The notes beneath the pieces are model-generated. The model searched no databases. It saw only the letters and a program-made list of their open reading frames with translations, and had not been told where the DNA came from. Below, piece after piece: positions 24,146 to 38,160 of a stretch of 64,000 bases of DNA (its first letter is position 1; the number at the start of each line of letters is the position of its first letter). The stretch is taken from assembly GCA_933228675.1 (NCBI GenBank), contig OW121744.1, positions 96,119,008 through 96,183,007 of the forward strand, in the 5' to 3' direction. The translations under genes and the position numbers were made by a program. Origin of the DNA: Stomorhina lunata (taxonomy: Eukaryota > Arthropoda > Insecta > Diptera > Rhiniidae).

Positions 24146-25228
24146 AACTTTTTATTTGTTAGTATTCCTTAAAATAAATTTATTTATAATATCTCATTTT
24201 TGTATTTCTCTAAAATTACAGTCTTTGATGTCCTTTTTATTGTGCTTCATTTTTAAAAATTCAAATAAAAGCTATTTTCAGTTTTTGTTCTTAATAAAAG
24301 AAATTAGCGTAAAACTCATTGATTTTTATCTTATTTTAATTTAAGCAAAGCCACATAACAGGAAAAATACTTTTGGAATTTTGGGAAGATACATACACCC
24401 CAGACATTAAAATTCGGACAAAAACATCAAAAAGATTTGCATAAAACATTTATGCTGTTGTTAAAAGTAAATGTGTAATTGACAGACATGATGGTAGGTC
24501 CAAATGCCCATATGTCTAAATGACTAACAGACAATTTATATATATAAAAGTACTGGTCTTTAATTTCAACTTGAAAATCTCTTTGTAAACGAGCTTGTAT
24601 AAGGAATGGTTTTGTGAGTTTGAGTATGTGCCATAAAAAGATTAAGTACTTGGGTGTTAAATTTCATCCTAAACCTGATAATGAATTCAAGTGCATAACG
24701 CATTTATTTCAAAAGCAAAAATTACCAAAGAAATATTTCTAAAACAAACCTTTTCGGTAGGGTATGAATAAAAATAAAAGAACAAAGATCATTAAACACT
24801 ATAACATTGTTAAGGTATATGTATTAACATTCCATACTCTTACTTTAACTGTTAAACTCTTCGTTTTCAAAAGGGGCGATATAACAACCGGCACATGTTC
24901 ATTGCAAATTCTTAGTAGTAGAAGTGGCTGCAGCAGCAGCAGCAAAAGATAAAACATTACTATAGAGAATTACTATAATTAAATTCAAAATTATTGCTTA
25001 GCAGCAATTGCAATTGTCCACCTCGTTGAATATTTAACCACCTCTACTTTAGTCTCTTTAACTGTGACGACTACGACGACCACGAGACGATAGCGGCGTT
25101 GATGATAATGGGGCTGCGATTACTTTAGATTTTAGACAATAGTTAAAATTTATACATTTTCATACTTTAATCATATGTTTGCAGTATTTAAAGCTTTTGA
25201 TTATGCACTTAGAGAAAACTCTATAGAT
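24146..25228. other. Spacer without recognised genes
   Basis: AT-rich. A short (GCA)n lies at about 24930 and a GC-richer stretch with ACGACTACGACGACC at about 25066-25130. A 62-codon frame (24764-24952) has no support. Confidence 0.4.
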
Positions 25229-26893
25229 ATTTTCAATGAAAATAGGAAATTTTTGAAAAATTTCCAATAATAAAAGGAAATTTTTGAAAAATTTCCTATA
25301 AAAATAGGAAATTTAAAAAAAAAATTCTAAAAAAAATAGGAAATTTTTGAAAAATTTCCTATAAAAATAGGAAATTTTTGAAAAATTTCCTATAAAAATA
25401 GGAAATTTTTGAAAAATTTCCTATAAAAGTAGGAAATTTTTGAAAAATTTCCTATAAAAATAGGAAATTTTTGAAAAATTTCCTATAAAATTAGGAAATT
25501 TTTGAAAAATTTCCTATAAAAATAGGAAATTTTTGAAAAATTTCCTATAAAAATAGGAAATTTTTGAAAAATTTCCTATAAAAATAGGAAATTTTTGAAA
25601 AATTTCCTATAAAAATAGGAAATTTTTGAAAAATTTCCTATAAAAATAGGAAATTTTTGAAAAATTTCCTATAAAAATAGGAAATTTTTGAAAAATTTCC
25701 TATAAAAATAGGAAATTTTTGAAAAATTTCCTATAAAAATAGGAAATTTTTGAAAAATTTCCTATAAAAATAGGACATTTTTGAAAAATTTCCTATAAAA
25801 ATAGGAAATTTTTGAAAAATTTCCTATAAAAATAGGAAATTTTTGAAAAATTTCCTATAAAAATAGGAAATTTTTGAAAAATTTCCTATAAAAATAGGAA
25901 ATTTTTGAAAAATTTCCTATAAAAATAGGAAATTTTTGAAAAATTTCCTATAAAAATAGGAAATTTTTGAAAAATTTCCTATAAAAATAGGAAATTTTTG
26001 AAAAATTTCCTATAAAAATAGGAAATTTTTGAAAAATTTCCTATAAAAATAGGAAATTTTTGAAAAATTTCCTATAAAAATAGGAAATTTTTGAAAAATT
26101 TCCGATAAAAATAGGAAATTTTTGAAAAATTTCCGATAAAAATAGGAAATTTTTGAAAAATTTCCTTTAAAAATAGGAAATTTTTGAAAAATTTCCTATA
26201 AAAATAGGAAATTTTTGAAAAATTTCCTATAAAAATAGGAAATTTTTGAAAAATTTCCTATAAAAATAGGAAATTTTTGAAAAATTTCCTATAAAAATAG
26301 GAAATTTTTGAAAAATTTCCTATAAAAATAGGAAATTTTTGAAAAATTTCCTATAAAAATAGGAAATTTTTGAAAAATTTCCTATAAAAATAGGAAATTT
26401 TTGAAAAATTTCCTATAAAAATAGGAAATTTTTGAAAAATTTCCTATAAAAATAGGAAATTTTTGAAAAATTTCCTATAAAAATAGGAAATTTTTGAAAA
26501 ATTTCCTATAAAAATAGGAAATTTTTGAAAAATTTCCTATAAAAATAGGAAATTTTTGAAAAATTTCCTATAAAACTAGGAAATTTTCTAATTTTATAGG
26601 AAAATTTTTGAAAAATTTCCTATAAATATAGGAAATTTTTGAAAAATTTCCTTTAATAATAGGACATTTTTGAAAAATTTTCTTATAAAAATTGGAAATT
26701 TTTTAAAAATTTCCTATAAAAATAATAAATTTTTTAAAAATTTCCTATAAAAATAGTAAATTTTTTAAAAATTTCCTATAAAAATAGGAAATTTTTTAAA
26801 AATTTCCTATAAAAATAGGAAATTTTTTAAAAATTTCCTATAAAACTAGGAATTTTTTTAAAAATTTCCTATAAATTTCCTTTAAAAATTTTC
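25229..26893 (+). repeat. Array C: homogeneous 31-bp repeat
   Basis: About 53 copies of a 31-bp unit. Each unit contains arms GGAAATTTTT and AAAAATTTCC around a single G, then CCTATAAAAATAGG linking to the next unit. Two palindromes therefore alternate. Most copies are identical; divergence rises at both ends. The unit is the exact reverse complement of the array E unit. Confidence 0.97.
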
Positions 26894-27880
26894 TACAAAA
26901 TTTGTATAGTCTTAGTTGAAGTTACTTCCTGTGTATAGCAAAGCAATATTATTTAACAACATGCACACCGTCCGATTACACCCCAAAAAATATTTAAGAC
27001 ATATTCTGACATTTCCCAGACCAGACTATAAAAATTCACAAATGTTTAAATGACCACTACAACTTCTAAAACAATAACTTGCCACCTCAATTGCAAATTC
27101 TTCCCTTACCCTGGACAAAGCAGACAAATCTATTTAATTTATTTGTTTTTTTAATTTCTCCTAACATTGAGTTATCATCAGAAAAGGTGGTTGTTTGGTT
27201 CGATGGGTGATGTCAGAGGATACAAGTACACTTTTGCTGATTGTGGAACTCTTGTTATTTGCCTTTAATTTACTATTTAAAGGTTAAAAATGTCAGATTT
27301 ACATACATATTTTATCATGTGTGTTCATATGGGTACTCTGCCTATAAAGGTTTAGGCAATTTTGCAATGAATGTATATAGGTCCGTCTGTGCCTTCGCCT
27401 GTGTCTGTCCCTTTTTTGGTTTTGTCCGCCTGTCTATTTATTTATGTGAGGACCTTAATTGCATTGATACCATTGTTAATTTTGCATATTCTGTTATGTA
27501 GTTGCATTATTTGCATACTATTTTGTTGTTGCAGTTTTAGCTACCACATGCTACAACTATTATAAATGTTGTTGGTATTATTTTATATTAATCCTTGTTG
27601 TTGTTTGATGTCTAGCTTTAGTTGCACATTGTTATTTTGTCAATTTTCGGTTACATTATTATAATTATTATTAACGATATTAAGATAAATGGTGTGGTGA
27701 AAATCCATTTGACTTATCAAATTAATTTGGATGTAATAAATAAAATTTTCAACCAAAATGTGGTAGAAATTTAGAGAAAATTAATTAAGGGGAGGTTTGA
27801 GTTTAATAATGTACCAACACTAAAACAGATCTGAATTCAAGCTTAATCTAAAACTGATCCTAAAATTTTATATAAAACAA
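26894..27880. other. Spacer between arrays C and D
   Basis: No element or RNA gene is seen. The overlapping 86- and 64-codon plus frames (27241-27565) share sequence in different phases and look accidental. Confidence 0.4.
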
Positions 27881-28914
27881 AAAAATTTTTCTATAGAAAA
27901 ATTTTAAGATAGAAATATTTTTCTATAGAAAAAATTTCGATAGAATTATTCTTCTATAGAAAAAATTTCGATAGAAATATTTTTCTATAGAAAAAATTTC
28001 GATAGAAATATTTTTCTATAGAAAAAATTTCGATAGAAATATTTTTCTATAGAAAAAATTTCGATAGAAATATTTTTCTATAGAAAAATTTTCAACAGAA
28101 ATATTTTTCTATAGAAAAATTTTCAACAGAAATATTTTTCTATAGAAAAATTTTCAACAGAAATATTTTTCTATAGAAAAATTTTCAACAGAAATATTTT
28201 TCTATAGAAAAATTTTCAACAGAAATATTTTTCTATAGAAAAATTTTCAACAGAAATATTTTTCTATAGAAAAATTTTTCGATAGAAATATTTTTCTATA
28301 GAAAAATTTTTCGATAGAAATATTTTTCTATAGAAAAATTTTTCGATAGAAATATTTTTCTATAGAAAAATTTTTCGATAGAAATATTTTTCTATAGAAA
28401 AATTTTTCGATAGAAATATTTTTCTATAGAAAAATTTTTCGATAGAAATATTTTTCTATAGAAAAATTTTTCGATAGAAATATTTTTCTATAGAAAAATT
28501 TTTCGATAGAAATATTTTTCTATAGAAAAATTTTTCGATAGAAATATTTTTCTATAGAAAAATTTTTCGATAGAAATATTTTTCTATAGAAAAATTTTTC
28601 GATAGAAATATTTTTCTATAGAAAAATTTTTCGATAGAAATATTTTTCTATAGAAAAATTTTTCGATAGAAATATTTTTCTATAGAAAAATTTTTCGATA
28701 GAAATATTTTTCTATAGAAAAATTTTTCGATAGAAATATTTTTCTATAGAAAAATTTTTCGATAGAAATATTTTTCTATAGAAAAATTTTTCGATAGAAA
28801 TATTTTTCTATAGAAAAATTTTTCGATAGAAATATTTTTCTATAGAAAAATTTTTCGATAGAAATATTTTTCTATAGAAAAATTTTTCGATAGAAATATT
28901 TTTCTATAGAAAAG
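27881..28914 (+). repeat. Array D: 31/32-bp repeat in homogenised blocks
   Basis: All units share ATTTTTCTATAGAAAAA. The spacer changes in clean blocks. The first ~5 units use AATTTCGATAGAAAT (to about 28085), the next six use TTTTCAACAGAAAT (about 28086-28260), and the last ~20 use TTTTTCGATAGAAAT with one extra T, making the period 32. The array ends abruptly at AAAAGGAGAATTGCC. Confidence 0.95.
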
Positions 28915-30890
28915 GAGAATTGCCTTTGAATTAAGTGTATCTTAAAAACACGCTTAAAACTCAAATCTTCATCAACAAAATTTCTCTGAACAAATATATT
29001 TGACCTCTGTCCCCAACTTTATTCGATCAGTCACTTAAAATGTCACCAAACTTATATGACTTGTTATAAATTTCCCATTAAACTTGAACAAAATGAGACA
29101 ATAAAACAATATTTTGTATAATCAAAAAAACTGACTCGTTTACATATAACCAAGATACCAAGAATGAAAAGAAAACCCGGAAAGAATAAAAACTATAGGA
29201 GTATGTGAAACTATAATAAAGGGAGACAAAAGAAACAATGAAACCATAACTCAAGTGACACTTTTCAAAACGATTGCATTCCATCATCCATTCGATATTT
29301 TGGTCGCTCTACGCCTTCTCGATGTGAATAACTTTGAAAATCGAAGGTTGTCATTGAGTGGTTGAGCTTTGAAAGCTGTGTAACTTTCTTTAGGTATTCC
29401 AGAGGATTATAAGAAGAAGAATGAATGGTTGGATGGTTGGGTTGCATTTGTTTGTTTGAGTTGTGTGTGAAGTTTGGTGTAACTTTGCATATTGTCGAGA
29501 CAGACCTGACAATATTTGAGTTTTTTTTTTAAGGTTTTTTTTATTTTGAAAAGGAGTTGCATGACGTTTTTCTTTTATGCCAATTTTTATATTTTTGGAT
29601 TGGAAGCTTTTTTTGTGGTCGCTATAGTTTCCTTTTTTTTTTTTTGTATGGACTGTTCGCTTGAGTGAGTGAGATCAAGTGTTTTTCTGTTGTTTGTTAT
29701 CTTGGCGGATTTCGAAACATCATTGATGATTTGGTATTCAAAATACATACATTTTTTTTTAAAGAAAATAACCAAGACTTTTAAGATTATACACAATGAC
29801 CTTTCAATGCAAAGTAGCTGAAGTTTTTTTTTTTATTTTAGATTTTTGGGCATTTATCTTGAGGAATCAAAACTACAGTTGCTGATGAATATGATGAAGT
29901 TTAAAATAATGATACAAAAAAGGGCTTATGTTTTTTTTTGGGTTTGATTTTACTTGACATGGTCTTGGTTTATAAATAAGATAAAGTACACAGATATTCT
30001 GATTTTGAGGCTTGTTATCAAGTAAAAGAAGTTACAAAGTTTCTTCTGTTTTTTCTGATATTACTTTGTTTCACGAGAATTGTCAACCTGTCCAAAGGCC
30101 AATGAACTTGATTTGGTATTCCTATAAACTTATGTTAGAAATTTTAAGTGATTTATAGATGTCTCAAATATGAAATGCAAAGCCATACCTTAAACCCCAA
30201 CTTCATCTAAAGGGTTTTGTTATAAGAAATCCCCTTTAAATTACACATGCTTACATTTTCTCAAAAATCTTATATCTTTGTCTTAATATCTTTAAATAAC
30301 TTAAGTGTCAGTATCTAAAAGTATCTCTAAGTCTGTGTTTTCTATTTTCTAGCCTTATCGATTTCATTCATGTCACTTTTTCTATTCTCTTCTATGTAAA
30401 AATGATTTATTACCCAAATTTGTTAGATTTGTTGCTTTCAATTCATTCTTTTTCTTTTCAAAAAAATTTTCTTTTCTTATTTCAGAAAAGTTTAAAAAAA
30501 AGGATTGGTTTTTTTTGTGTTTATCACTAAACGTTTTTTAATTATCTTGATAAGGAAAAATTATTATAATCACAAAAGTCTTTAAAGAAATTTATCGAAA
30601 CACCAAAATTTCTTTAAACAAGACAAATGATTTTGTAGATGAGGCCAGAATATAAAATAAATAAGTATTTATTTGGCTTAGACAAATTTTAATTGTGTAT
30701 AATATTTTAGGGAAACAGGTTGTCATTGTTGGTTTATGATAAAATATTTAAAATTCAATGAAAATCGTTTTGTTTTCCCCCAAAGATAGAAATCTTAACA
30801 AAAAAGTTGTCAAATGTCAAAAGTTTTTGGGAGAATTATTATTTACTTAAAAAACCAAAAAACATTTCCAAATTTAAAAATAGTATACAA
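28915..30890. other. Spacer with weak frames only
   Basis: A 60-codon minus frame (29265-29447) has an ATG and a more even amino-acid composition than its neighbours. Frames at 29078-29287 and 29587-29796 also exist. No homology is recognised and no splice or promoter signal is convincing. The rest is AT-rich with T runs. Confidence 0.35.
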
Positions 30891-33800
30891 AACTTTTTAA
30901 AAATTTCTTATAATTTTTTTTTTTAAATTTCCTATTTTTTTCAAAAATTTCCTAATTCTATAGGAAATTTTTCAAAAATTTCCTAATTTTGTAGAATTTT
31001 TTTAAAAATTTCCTAATTTTATAGAAAAATTTTCAAAAATTTCCTAATTTTATAAAAAATTTTTCAAAAAATTACCATTTTTATAGGAAATTTTTCAAAA
31101 ATTTCCTATTTTTATAGGAAATTTTTCAAAAATTTCCTGTTTTTATGGGAAATTTTTCAAAAATTTCCTAATTTTATAGGAAAATTTTCAAAAATTTCCT
31201 AATTTTATAGGAAATTTTTCAAAAACTTCCTAATTTTATAGGAAATTTTTCAAAAATTTCCTAATTTTATAGGAAATTTTTCAAAAATTTCCTAATTTTA
31301 TAGGAAAATTTTCAAAAATTTCCTAATTTTATAGGAAATTTTTCAAAAATTTCCTATTTTTATAGGAAATTTTTCAAAAATTTCCTATTTTTATGGGAAA
31401 TTTTTCAAAAATTTCCTATTTTTATAGGAAATTTTTCAAAAATTTCCTATTTTTATAGGAAATTTTTCAAAAATTTCCTATTTTTATAGGAAATTTTTCA
31501 AAAATTTCCTATTTTTTTTAGGAAATTTTTCAAAAATTTCCTATTTTTTTTAAGAAATTTTTCAAAAATTTCTTATTTTTTTAGGAAATTTTTCAAAAAT
31601 TTCCTATTTTTTTAGGAAATTTTTCAAAAATTTCCTATTTTTATAGGAAATTTTTCAAAAATTTCCTATTTTTATAGGAAATTTTTCAAAAATTTCCTAT
31701 TTTTATAGGAAATTTTTCAAAAATTTCCTATTTTTATAGGAAATTTTTCAAAAATTTCCTATTTTTATAGGAAATTTTTCAAAAATTTCCTATTTTTATA
31801 GGAAATTTTTCAAAAATTTCCTATTTTTATGGGAAATTTTTCAAAAATTTCCTATTTTTATAGGAAATTTTTCAAAAATTTCCTATTTTAAAGGAAATCT
31901 AAAAAAAAATTTCCTATTTTTATAGGAAATTTTTCAAAAATTTCCTATTTTTATAGGAAATTTTTCAAAAATTTCCTATTTTTATAGGAAATTTTTCAAA
32001 AATTTCCTATTTTTATAGGAAATTTTTCAAAAATTTCCTATTTTTATAGGAAATTTTTCAAAAATTTCCTATTTTTATAGGAAATTTTTCAAAAATTTCC
32101 TATTTTTATAGGAAATTTTTCAAAAATTTCCTATTTTGATAGGAAATTTTTCAAAAATTTCCTATTTTTATAGGAAATTTTTCAAAAATTTCCTGTTTTT
32201 ATAGGAAATTTTTCAAAAATTTCCTATTTTTATAGGAAATTTTTCAAAAATTTCCTATTTTTATAGGAAATTTTTCAAAAATTTCCTATTTTTATAGGAA
32301 ATTTTTCAAAAATTTCCTATTTTTATAGGAAATTTTTCAAAAATTTCCTATTTTTATAGGAAATTTTTCAAAAATTTCCTATTTTTATAGGAAATTTTTC
32401 AAAAATTTCCTATTTTTAAAGAAAATTTTTCAAAAATTTCCTATTTTTATAGGAAATTTTTCAGAAATTTTTCAAAAATTTTCTATTTTTATAGGAAATT
32501 TTTCAAAAATTTCCTATTTTTATAGGAAATTTTTCAAAAATTTCCTATTTTTATAGGAAATTTTTCAAAAATTTCCTATTTTTATAGGAAATTTTTCAAA
32601 AATTTCCTATTTTTATAGGAAATTTTTCAAAAATTTCCTATTTTTATAGGAAATTTTTCAAAAATTTCCTATTTTTATAGGAAATTTTTCAAAAATTTCC
32701 TATTTTTATAGGAAATTTTTCAAAAATTTCCTATTTTTATAGGAAATTTTTCAAAAATTTCCTATTTTTATAGGAAATTTTTCAAAAATTTCCTATTTTT
32801 ATAGGAAATTTTTCAAAAATTTCCTATTTTTATAGGAAACTTTTCAAAAAAATTCCTATTTTTATCGGAAAATTTCCAAAAATTTCCTATTTTTATAGGA
32901 AATTTTTCAAAAATTTCCTATTTTTATAGGAAATTTTTCAAAAATTTCCTTTTTTTATAGGAAATTTTTCAAAAATTTCCTATTTTTATAGGAAATTTTT
33001 CAAAAATTTCCTATTTTTATATTAAATTTTTCAAAAATTTCCTATTTTTATAGGAAATTTTTCAAAAATTTCCTATTTTTATAGGAAATTTTTCAAAAAT
33101 TTCCTATTTTTATAGGAAATTTTTCAAAAATTTCCTATTTTTATAGGAAATTTTTCAAAAATTTCCTATTTTTATAGGAAATTTTTCAAAAATTTCCTAT
33201 TTTTATAGGAAATTTTACAAAAATTTCCTATTTTTATAGGAAATTTTTCAAAAATTTCCTATTTTTATAGGAAATTTTTCAAAAATTTCCTATTTTTATA
33301 GGAAATTTTTCAAAAATTTCCTATTTTTATAGGAAATTTTTCAAAAATTTCCTATTTTTATAGGAAATTTTTCAAAAATTTCCTATTTTTATAGGAAATT
33401 TTTCAAAAATTTCCTATTTTTATAGGAATTTTTTTAAAAATTTCCTATTTTTATAGGAATTTTTTCAAAAATTTCCTATTTGTATAGGAAATTTTTCAAA
33501 AATTTCCTATTTTTATAGGAAATTTTTCAAAAATTTCCTATTTTTATAGGAAATTTTTCAAAAATTTCCTATTTTTATAGGAAATTTTTCAAAAATTTCC
33601 TATTTTTATAGGAAATTTTTCAAAAATTTCCTATTTTTATAGGAAATTTTTCAAAAATTTCCTATTTTTATAGGAAATTTTTCAAAAATTTCCTATTTTT
33701 ATAGGAAATTTTTCAAAAATTTCCTATTTTTATAGGAAATTTTTCAAAAATTTCCTATTTTTATAGGAAATTTTTCAAAAATTTCCTATTTTTATAGGAA

Positions 33801-34250
33801 ATTTTTCAAAAATTTCCTATTTTTATAGGAAATTTTTCAAAAATTTCCTATTTTTATAGGAAATTTTTCAAAAATTTCCTATTTTTATAGGAAATTTTTC
33901 AAAAATTTCCTATTTTTATAGGAAATTTTTCAAAATTTTCCTATTTTTATAGGAAATTTTTCAAAAATTTCCTATTTTTATAGGTAATTTTTCAAAAATT
34001 TCCTATTTTTATAGGAAATTTTTCAAAAATTTCCTATTTTTATAGGAAATTTTTCAAAAATTTCCTATTTTTATAGGAAATTTTTCAAAAATTTCCTATG
34101 TTTATAGGAAATTTTTCAAAAATTTCCTATTTTTATAGGAAATTTTTGAAAAATTTCCTATTTTTATAGAAAAATTTTTAAAAATTTCCTATTTTTATAT
34201 GAAAGTTTTCAAAAATTTCCTTTGTTTATAGGAATTTTTTCAAAAATTTT
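30891..34250 (-). repeat. Array E: homogeneous 31-bp repeat, inverse of array C
   Basis: Roughly 108 copies of the unit GGAAATTTTTCAAAAA plus TTTCCTATTTTTATA, the reverse complement of array C. The left edge (30960-31330) is enriched in a CCTAATTTTATAGG variant. A TTTTTTTAGG variant cluster lies near 31510-31620. The core is nearly perfect, and a short irregular unit occurs at about 32460. It is the largest array in the window. Confidence 0.97.
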
Positions 34251-35597
34251 CTATTCCCTAATGTCAAAATCTCATTTATTGTTTCATTTCTATTCTAGAC
34301 ATTTATTTTATTTCCCTTATTATTTTCTGAATAGTTACTTATGTATAAAAATCCTTCTTATCAGATACAGAGTGAGAAACTCTAAACGCCTTCTTTTCAT
34401 ATTTGTCTTAAAATCTGCCGCTGTCCTCATATTAAGTACAAGTAGTTAAAGATTAAAAAATGTTATTATTACACCAACATCTTCTTTCAAAGGTTTTTTA
34501 GTTTAACGTTTATACGAGGCTCTTTTTTTCCAGTTTTAAAATAAAAAACCATTTGTTAACAACTATTTTACAGAATATGAAATTATATTTTATTTTTTGA
34601 TAAAAACTTATGTACGAACAGAAAACAAACCTTTAAAGCTAAAAGGCTTTTATAAGAAGAAAAGTACCAAGAACTGGGTAGAGAAAAAAAAATATGATAT
34701 TAACATGGTTTTTAAGTTTTTGTGCTGAAATTATCAAAATTCCGTGCCATTTAAATCACACGTACATAGGGATTCTAAGATTAGGTCATCAAGGGGAAAA
34801 ACTGAAAAGAATAATACAAAAAATGTTAAGCGGTAGATACTATGAGTATACAGTCGTCATATACAGCCAGTCAACCATGCAGCCAACAAGCCAACAATTT
34901 AGCCAACCATCTCAATTTTAAGCCTGAAAAGAAGTGCCGGCATTAGTTTGTAACGTTAACACCACGTTCCTCTCGGTATCTTTATGACCTGAAACATTTC
35001 TATCTTTTTCCATAGGTTGCCTGTGTTTATAGCTTGGATTCGTAATTTTTGCTGGCTTTTGCTTCTTGGGCTTTCATAATCCTTACCGTTGTTAAGAGAT
35101 TTTAGCCATGTCTCCTCATGTTCGTACATGTTTGAAGCACTTAAGTTGTATGAAATACTATCAAACACGGACATCTCTTTTTGTGCAGAATATGAAAACA
35201 TTTTATATAGTTTTTTCTTTCTATATATGAAAAGATCTAAAAATATTATTAAGAGATATTGAGCAAGTGTAGACATATTATGATGTTGGACAATAATAAT
35301 GAAATAATATACTTGTACTAATACTTATGATATTAGTTAGTTAATAAGGTTAATTTTAGATACTAGTCGTATGCAAAGAAATTAACTAAATTTTGATGGT
35401 TGTTTGATAAAGTGTTTGAGAATAGGTTGTAATGCAAAAGAACTTTAAGTGAAAATGTTAGATGTGAACTCTTCGTCGTCTTAGGGTGTGAAGGCCTACT
35501 TAAGGTCGACTGAGACGACTCAAACAGCTGACTAAAATTATTGAACTTTTGACAGAGCTGTCGAGTTAAGACGACCACTGCTAATAGTGAAATATTA
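34251..35597. other. Spacer containing a possible exon
   Basis: Apart from the candidate exon at 35087-35201, no feature is supported. A 75-codon plus frame with an ATG (34694-34921) ends in a Gln/Ser/Pro-rich stretch. A 71-codon minus frame lies at 35363-35578. Confidence 0.4.
35087..35201 (-). other. Candidate coding exon, unrecognised
   Basis: Within a 106-codon minus frame (34956-35276), residues 26-64 have balanced composition rather than the Lys/Phe/Ile bias of AT noise. An ATG is at 35201-35199. A consensus splice donor, G|GTAAGG, follows base 35087. A plausible acceptor (AATATTTTTAG) lies about 40 bases upstream of the ATG. This could be a first coding exon of about 38 codons or an unspliced 81-106-residue frame. 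I do not recognise the protein, see no partner exon, and cannot exclude chance. Confidence 0.2.
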
Positions 35598-38160
35598 ATT
35601 AATTACAATTTTTATAGAAAACTGTTACAATCGAACAATTTTCTATAGAAAACTTTTATAACCTAACAATTTTTTGTTAAAAACTGTTATAATCGAACAA
35701 TTTTATGTAGAAAACTGTTGTAATCGGATCTTTTTGTATAGAAAACTGTTGTAATCGAACAATTTTCCATACAAAACTGTTATAATCGAATAACTTTCTT
35801 TGTAGAAAACTGTTATAATCGAATAATTTTCTATAGAAAACTGTTAAAATCGAACAATTTTTATAGAAAGCTGCTATAATCGAACAATTTTCTATAGAAA
35901 ACAGTTATTATAGAAAAACTTTTTTTCGAAAACTGTTATAATCGAAACATTTCATATAAAAAACTGTAGAAAACTGTTATAATCGAAAAAAATTTTATAT
36001 TTTTTTCAACAGAAAACTATTAGAATCAAACAATTTTTTATATAAAACTTTAACAATCGAACAATTTTCTATAGAAACTGTTATAAACAAACAATTTTCT
36101 ACGCAAAACTGTTATAATCGAACAATTTCATATCGAAAACTGTTATAATCGAAAAATTTCGTATAGACAACTGTTGTAATCGAATGGGTTTTTATAGAAA
36201 ACTGTTATAATCGAACAATTTTCTATACAAAACTGTTATAATCGAATAACTTTATAATCGAAAAAATTTTTTTATTTTTTTTAACAGAAAACTGTTATAA
36301 TCAAACAATTTTTATATAAAACTTTAACAATCGAACAATTTCCTATAGAAATTGTTAAAAACGAACAATTTTCTACACAATACTTTTATAATCGAACAAT
36401 TTCATATAGAAAACTGTTATAATCGAAAAAATTCGTATAGAAAACTGTTGTAATCGAATGGGTTTCTATAGAAAACTGTTATAATCGAACAATTTTCTAT
36501 ACAAAACTGTTATAATCGAATAACTTTCTATAGAAAACTATTTTAATCGAAACATTTTTTATAGAAAGCTGATATAATCGCACAATTTCTTTATAATTTT
36601 CTATAGAAAACTGTTATAATCGAACAATTTTCTATAGAAAACAGTTATTATAAAACAACTTTTTTTTGAAAACTGTTATAATCGAACAAATTTTTTATGT
36701 TTTTTTTACAATTTTATACAGAAAACTGTTATAATCAAACAATTTTCTATAGAAAACTGTTATAATCGAACAATTTTGTATAGAAAACTGTAATTTTCTA
36801 TAGAAAAGTTTTATAATCGAAAACTTTTATAATCAAACAATTTTCTATAGAAAACAGTTATATTCGAACCCTTTTCTAAAGGAAACTGTTAAAACCGAAT
36901 AATTTTGATGGAAAACTGTTATAATCAACCAACATTTTGTAAAAAAAGACTGTAGTCATCAAAAAGTGTTCTATAGAAAACTGTAATAATCCGACAATTA
37001 TCTATAGGTACATTGAAACCGAAAAATTTTCTATTGGAAACTGTTATAATTGAAAATTGTATATAGAAAACAAATGTAATCAATATATTTCTATAGGAAA
37101 CTTTTAAAACCGAACAAACTTTTATAGAAATCTGTTATAATCGAACAGTATTTAAAAAAACAAAACTGTAATAATAGAAAAATATAATAGTCGAACAATT
37201 TTGTACACAACTCTGTTATAATCTAAGAATTTTATAAAGAAATCTGTTATAATCGAACAATTTTCTATAGAGAAAACTGTTATAAGCAAATAATTTTCTA
37301 GAGAAATCTGATATAATTTAACAATTATCTATAGAAAACGGTTATAATCGAACAATTTTCTATAGAAAACTTTTATAATCGAACAATTTTCTATAGAAAA
37401 CTGTTATAATCGAACAATTGTCTATAGAAAACTGTTATAATCTAACAATTTTCTACGGAAAACTGTTATAACCAAACTTCTATAGAATACTGTTATAATC
37501 AAATAATTTTATATAGAAAACTGTTATAATCGTAGAATTTTCGATCAATTTTCTGTGCAAAACCGTCATAACCGAACAATTTTCTATATAAAACTATTAT
37601 AATCGAACAATTTTTTATGGAAAACTGTTATAATCAAACATTTTTTTATGTAATATTATGTAATATTCGAACAGTTTTCTGTAGAAGTCAGTTATAATCG
37701 AATACTTTTCAATAAAAATCTGTTATAATCGAACAATTTTCTTTAGAAAACTGTTATAATCGAACAATTTTCTTTAGAAAACTGTTGCAATTAAACTATT
37801 TTCTATTGAAAACTTTTATTGTTGACAAATTTTCTATAGAATACTGTTATAATCGAACAATTTTCTACTGCAAACTGTTATAATATAACAAAATTTTTAT
37901 AAAAAACAGTTATACTCGAACAATTTTGTATAGGAAACTGTTATAATGGAAACATTTTCTATAGAAAACTGTTATAACCAACAGCTTTCTGTATAGAAAA
38001 CTTTTGTAATCAAAAATTTTGTAAAGAAAACTATTACAAACGAATATAAAAAATGTTATAATTAAACAACTTTCCATATATAACTGTTATAATCAAACAA
38101 TTTCTATAGAAAACTGTTATAATCAAATAATTATCTATAGAAGATGTTATAATCGGTCAT
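35598..38160 (+). repeat. Array F: diverged 31-bp repeat
   Basis: About 80 copies of a 31-bp unit joining TTTTCTATAGAAAACTG to TTATAATCGAACAA. Copies vary by substitutions, truncations and small indels, so the array is older than C, E or N. It is the inverse of array G. Confidence 0.93.

Noticed and set aside
29882..29910. Second hammerhead candidate (CTGATGA)
   Set aside because: No stem II complement or GAAA follows at suitable distance, so only the 7-base motif is present.
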